DNA from: Climacium dendroides
Taxonomy: Eukaryota; Streptophyta; Bryopsida; Hypnales; Climaciaceae
Reading direction: 5' to 3'
DNA: 64,000 nt
Assembly (NCBI GenBank): GCA_950106755.1
Contig: OX467091.1
Span: 19,795,538-19,859,537 of the forward strand
Below are positions 60,179 through 64,000 of this stretch, piece after piece. Made by a program: the position numbers and the translations under genes. Position 1 is the stretch's first letter; every line of letters starts with the position of its first letter. The notes under the pieces are model-generated. The model had not been told where the DNA came from, did no database searches, and saw only the letters and a program-made list of their open reading frames with translations.

Positions 60179-63095
60179 ATGGCGACGACGGTTCCGTCTG
60201 CGTATTACAACCCGGGCGGGGTGGTCCCCGATTGGTTGAACAAGGGCGACAACTCATGGCAATTGACAGCCTCCACGCTCGTGGGGCTGCAGAGCATGCC
60301 TGGGCTGGTGATTCTTTACGGCAGCATCGTGAAGAAGAAATGGGCGGTGAACTCGGCTTTCATGGCATTGTACGCATTCGCCGCGACATTACTCTGCTGG
60401 GTGACTTGGGCCTACGAGATGTCGTTCGGGCACAAGCTTCTTCCGATATGGGGCAAGCTCGGGACTACTCTCGGCTACCAGTACCTCCTTGGGCAGGCGG
60501 AGCTTCCGTCCACGATTCATCACTACAAGAACGGCACGATTGAAATGAACGAAGTGAAGGAGTTTTACGCCATGTCGGACATGGTGCTGTTCCAGTTCTT
60601 CTTCGCCGCGATCACGGTGATTCTCCTTGCGGGCTCGGTCTTGGGACGCATGAGCTTCCGCGCGTGGATGCTGTTCGTCCCGTTGTGGCTCACGTTCTCC
60701 TACACCGTGGGTGCGTTCTCCGTCTGGGGAGGCGGCTTTCTGTGGCAATGGGGCGTGATTGATTACGCCGGCGGATACGTCATTCACGTCTCCTCCGGTG
60801 TCGGGGGCTTCGTCGCCGCTTACTGGGTAGGAATCAACAAATTGCTTGCGACATGACTTCTCCTCATAATTTCCACAATTTCTCACGATTTCTCACGAAA
60901 CTTGTTGGGTTTCTTACGGTTTGTTGGTCGCGATTGCTCCGCAGGTGGGAGAGCGGTTGCCGCGGGATCGGGAGAGGTTTCCACCCAATAATGTGCTGCT
61001 CATGTTGACGGGCGCGGGGCTGTTGTGGATGGGGTGGTCGGGGTTCAACGGCGGCGCGCCTTTCAGTGCGAATCTGATTTCGAGTCTGGCAGTACTGAAC
61101 ACGCACATTTGTGCGGCCACCAGCTTGTTGACATGGACAACGTTAGACGTGATCGTGTTTCACAAGCCGTCAGTGATCGGCGCCGTGCAAGGGATGATGA
61201 CGGGACTCGTCACCATCACGCCTGCTGCTGGTCAGTTTTCCCATTTCTACGCACTTTTGAATTTTCGAAACCCTTTCGCTGGGTTTAATCTTTCCGAAGA
61301 AATTCTCGCAATTCAACCAGGATTTGGGTTTCTCAATTTCTACGAGAGAAAAGCATAAAACTTTGGGGCAAGGAACTATAGAATAGTACGTTCAGAGCTT
61401 GACGTCACGATCTTCACCTATTGAAGCGAATTTTTCACGGTAGTTTGAGTGACTCTGTTCGGAGTTCAAATGTCTAAAACAAAACCTCGTATTCGCTTAG
61501 ATGCCGGATTTCAGTGAAATTGACGCAGTTTCAGTAGCGCAACCGAAACCTCAGCTCTGTCCCCTCGCTTGTTTTGAGAGCTTTTAGAATTTAAACGTCA
61601 AAGTTTTTTTTAGTAATCCGAAACACATCATTTTAACATTTATTATTATACAAGATGTAGGATTTAGTGTCAAATGACATCCCTTTATGACTTATTTAGT
61701 GTCAACATGAGAAGGGTCTTGTCTTTAGAGTTACTTTGCAAAGTGTGTTTATGTCGCACTTTATGGGATAATCGATGTTCTTGAAAGAAATATATACAAG
61801 AGTATGATATTGCTAAAATAGTTTCTATTGCCATTGTCATTTGTACATTATAAGTTTAGGATAGAGTCCACCCTTTAAAAGAGGACATCAATTTTGTTGT
61901 ATTGGTGGATATTCATATCATTTGCACTTTTTGAAGCAATTGTCTTGAATTTTGAGCCCATAGCAATCCTAAGTTGTAATGGTCAAGTGATGCAATTTTG
62001 GTGCTTTGGTCCGTTCCAATGTAACAAAATTAATCTTAGAGGAAATTTAGTTTTCTCCCATTCTTGTGTGAACATTGTCCTAAGGTTTAAATCAAACAAA
62101 TTCTCTACCCTTTAAAGTTCAATTTTTTGTTTTCATTTTGCATATTTTCTTGTACAAGTATATTCCTTTCATCAATTTCATCAAATGAGTCACAATGGGT
62201 CACAATGGGATGTTGCCTTTTAAAGATTTAAGCATTGCCTCTCATGAATGAGAAGTTATTTGAACAAAACATCACCCACAGCAGTTTGAACATGCACGGG
62301 TTTATTCATAACAGCTCACATTGTGAAAGAAAGGAACCCTTACTTGTAAGTTTCTGTGTCCGTCGGTGTTTTTGCACGGGAATCAAATTCGAACGGTACT
62401 GTGATTCACAGCAACTTCAAATAAGAGTTGAAGTACTTCTTGCGGATCAAGAAGAGAGTTAGAAAGAACAGATTGCAAGAGGGCAGAGTTCAAATGTTGT
62501 TTCTACAGCTTGTGAAAGAAAGGAATTCTCAATTGCAAATTCTGTGTCCGCAGGTTTCGTGCCGGCGTGGGCCGCACTGGTGATGGGGATCCTAGCGGGG
62601 ACGATTCCGTGGGGAACCATGATGTGGCTGCACAAGCGGTGGTGGGTGTTACAGAAGGTGGACGACACCCTGGGTGTTTTCCACACGCACGCCGTGGCGG
62701 GTCTGCTGGGCGGCATCTGCGTGGGTCTGTTCGCGGAGCCCAAGCTGTGCACGTACATGGGCCTGGCGGTGACGAACTCCAACGGGCTGTTCTACGGCGG
62801 CGAGGGCGCCATGCAGCTGGCCAAGCAGGTCGTGGGCGCGGCGTTCGTCATCGGCTGGAACCTCGTCGTCACGACGCTCATCATGTTCGTCATCCAGCTC
62901 GTCATGCCGCTCCGCATGTCGGAGGAGCACCTCAAGATCGGAGACGACGCGGAGCACGGCGAGGAGGCGTACGCGCTCTGGGGTGACGGGGAGCGCTTCG
63001 ACGTCACACGGCATGGACCGATTATTGGCCCGGATTTCGACCTGGAGATGCACAATGGGCCGCGCCCCAGTCGGAACCAAGTCTTGCACATCTGA
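60179..63095 (+). CDS. AMT2: Ammonium transporter, AMT2 type, copy 2
   Basis: The exons are 60179-60826, 60945-61230 and 62554-63095, giving 491 residues, with introns of 118 and 1323 bases at exactly the same sites and phases as the copy at 38076. Key residues by AmtB alignment are Trp183 (W148), Asp195 in [11 protein letters not shown] (D160), and twin histidines His203 (H168) and His357 in [11 protein letters not shown] (H318). The N-terminal [22 protein letters not shown] and the intact tail [20 protein letters not shown] are canonical AMT2, closer to flowering-plant AMT2 than the other copy. The predicted role is ammonium uptake across the plasma membrane. Exon 3 is very GC-rich and rich in G/C third positions, unlike intron 2, whose middle (61600-62300) is AT-rich and looks like inserted DNA. 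The start ATG at 60179 has GCTATGGCG context. Confidence 0.97.
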
Positions 63096-64000
63096 CCACG
63101 GCCGTCGAACTGGGTTTCCCTTACCCTGAACCCCAAACCCCCGAACCCCCAAATCCTAAAAAAACCCAAGCCCAAAAACCCTAAACCCTAATCCCGTCAG
63201 CCACCCACTGCTATCCTTCCGGTTGTTGCTTGCTCGTTTACGGCTGCGAAGTCGTTAACTCTCCGCACAACCGATCGACGCTCAGCCCGATCGCTACATC
63301 GATTGCCTTGTGCTACGCCTCACTTAAAAAAATCATCGTTGCGCAGGCAAGTCTCGCTGCAATTCTTCACACAAGGTGCCCTCCCCAATTGTGTGATTAT
63401 GCTCGCTTCATGTCGGCACCTTTGTAACTCCAACTTGTACCACTTGTGTCATTAATTATATCACCAGGGTCTCACTGTGGATTCCTTGTGGGGAATCTCA
63501 CATTTGCTATCTATTTGAACTTTCCTTTTCAGCAGGTGTCTTCCTTTTGAACATCTGTGGGAAAAAGTGAGACTCACACAGGGGAATCGCATTTGAGAGC
63601 CCTGTGATTATATTTCAAATAGAAAGAATCAGATAGAAAGCTCGCTGAAGGGGAGTTTTTCCATTGAGTTTCAGGGTAGGGATTGAGTTATGAATCGATT
63701 AGCAGTCTCGTCGGTAGGATGCATGAGAGTAGATTGGAGAAGATTATGGTTCAGTTGAGTGCTTCGCCATGTTCATGGCGGATAGAAGCATCGTGAGGTA
63801 AGGAGAGTTTAGTTGTAGAGTCCTGATTCGGAAGCGTGGTGACTTCCTTCGGTGCTTTGAAAATGTCAAAATCTTGAAACTCGAACAAAAAATTCGAAAA
63901 CTAGACACGTGCTGCGGTGTGTCCGTATTGGTTGTCTCTGAGGCGTCGTCACTGCAATGTTTGCATACGCCATTCAAGTGTGGCTATTTGTGCCGCTAAG
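63096..64000. other. 3' flank of AMT copy 2
   Basis: Directly after the stop lies a C/A-rich tract with telomere-like CCCTAAACCCTAA (about 63179-63191). The rest has frames of 60-77 codons only, with no domain seen. Confidence 0.5.
63112..63197 (+). repeat. Degenerate telomere-like CCCTAAA/CCCAAA tract
   Basis: The sequence reads as irregular CCCxAAA-type units (CCCCAAACCCCC, AAACCCAAGCCC, ACCCTAAACCCTAATCCC). It ends in two perfect plant telomere-type repeats. It sits about 20 bases after the transporter stop codon, so it is probably in its 3' UTR. Confidence 0.7.

Noticed and set aside
62567..63175. Frames of 127-167 codons overlapping AMT copy 2 exon 3
   Set aside because: GC-rich exon DNA keeps all frames open. 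The transporter frame matches its paralogue and conserved residues.
1..64000. LTR retrotransposon, CRISPR array, rRNA or clear tRNA genes
   Set aside because: I found no reverse transcriptase or integrase motifs, no paired long terminal repeats, no regularly spaced direct repeats with unique spacers, and no convincing cloverleaf.

Overview
This window is nuclear DNA of a land plant, most likely a bryophyte and probably a moss. Its four well-supported genes belong to plant protein families and have ordinary GT-AG introns. They sit as islands of moderate to high GC in very AT-rich DNA full of small non-coding transposable elements. The plant assignment rests on the proteins; moss is an inference from family features, intron style and the AT-rich spacers, and the species is not identified.

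Layout. (1) 529-4786, minus strand: an eight-exon gene for a conserved plant alpha/beta-hydrolase, with a probable spliced leader reaching about 5640. (2) About 5650-28200: roughly 22 kb with no believable gene. It holds tandem repeats, foldbacks, several MITE families, and a family of elements that target TTAA and end in CCCCTAAA. (3) 30075-34359, plus strand: a four-exon gene for a TRM/LONGIFOLIA-like DUF4378 protein of about 1043 residues. Its 3' flank carries three decaying copies of its own last coding segment. (4) 38076-40114, minus strand: a three-exon AMT2-type ammonium transporter. (5) About 40100-59000: an AT-rich spacer with more nested elements, two minute GC-rich patches and a large foldback at 56393-56826. 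(6) 60179-63095, plus strand: a second AMT2-type transporter with the same two intron positions and phases as the first.

The two transporter genes are paralogues transcribed away from each other across about 20 kb. Both keep the twin histidines, the DYAGG motif and the C-terminal WGDGE motif, but they differ in tail sequence, intron 2 length and GC content. The hydrolase and the DUF4378 gene have no evident functional link to them. All gene models were spliced by hand; reading phase closes exactly across every intron used.

The most unusual part is the TTAA element family. Three tandem 326-base repeats at 7801-10690 offer filled and empty versions of the same site, which shows insertion at a TTAA-type target. 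Another member sits inside an older relative, and a third was itself hit by two further insertions. Terminal CCC plus a TTAA target is the piggyBac pattern, which to my knowledge is rare in land plants. No transposase is encoded in the window.
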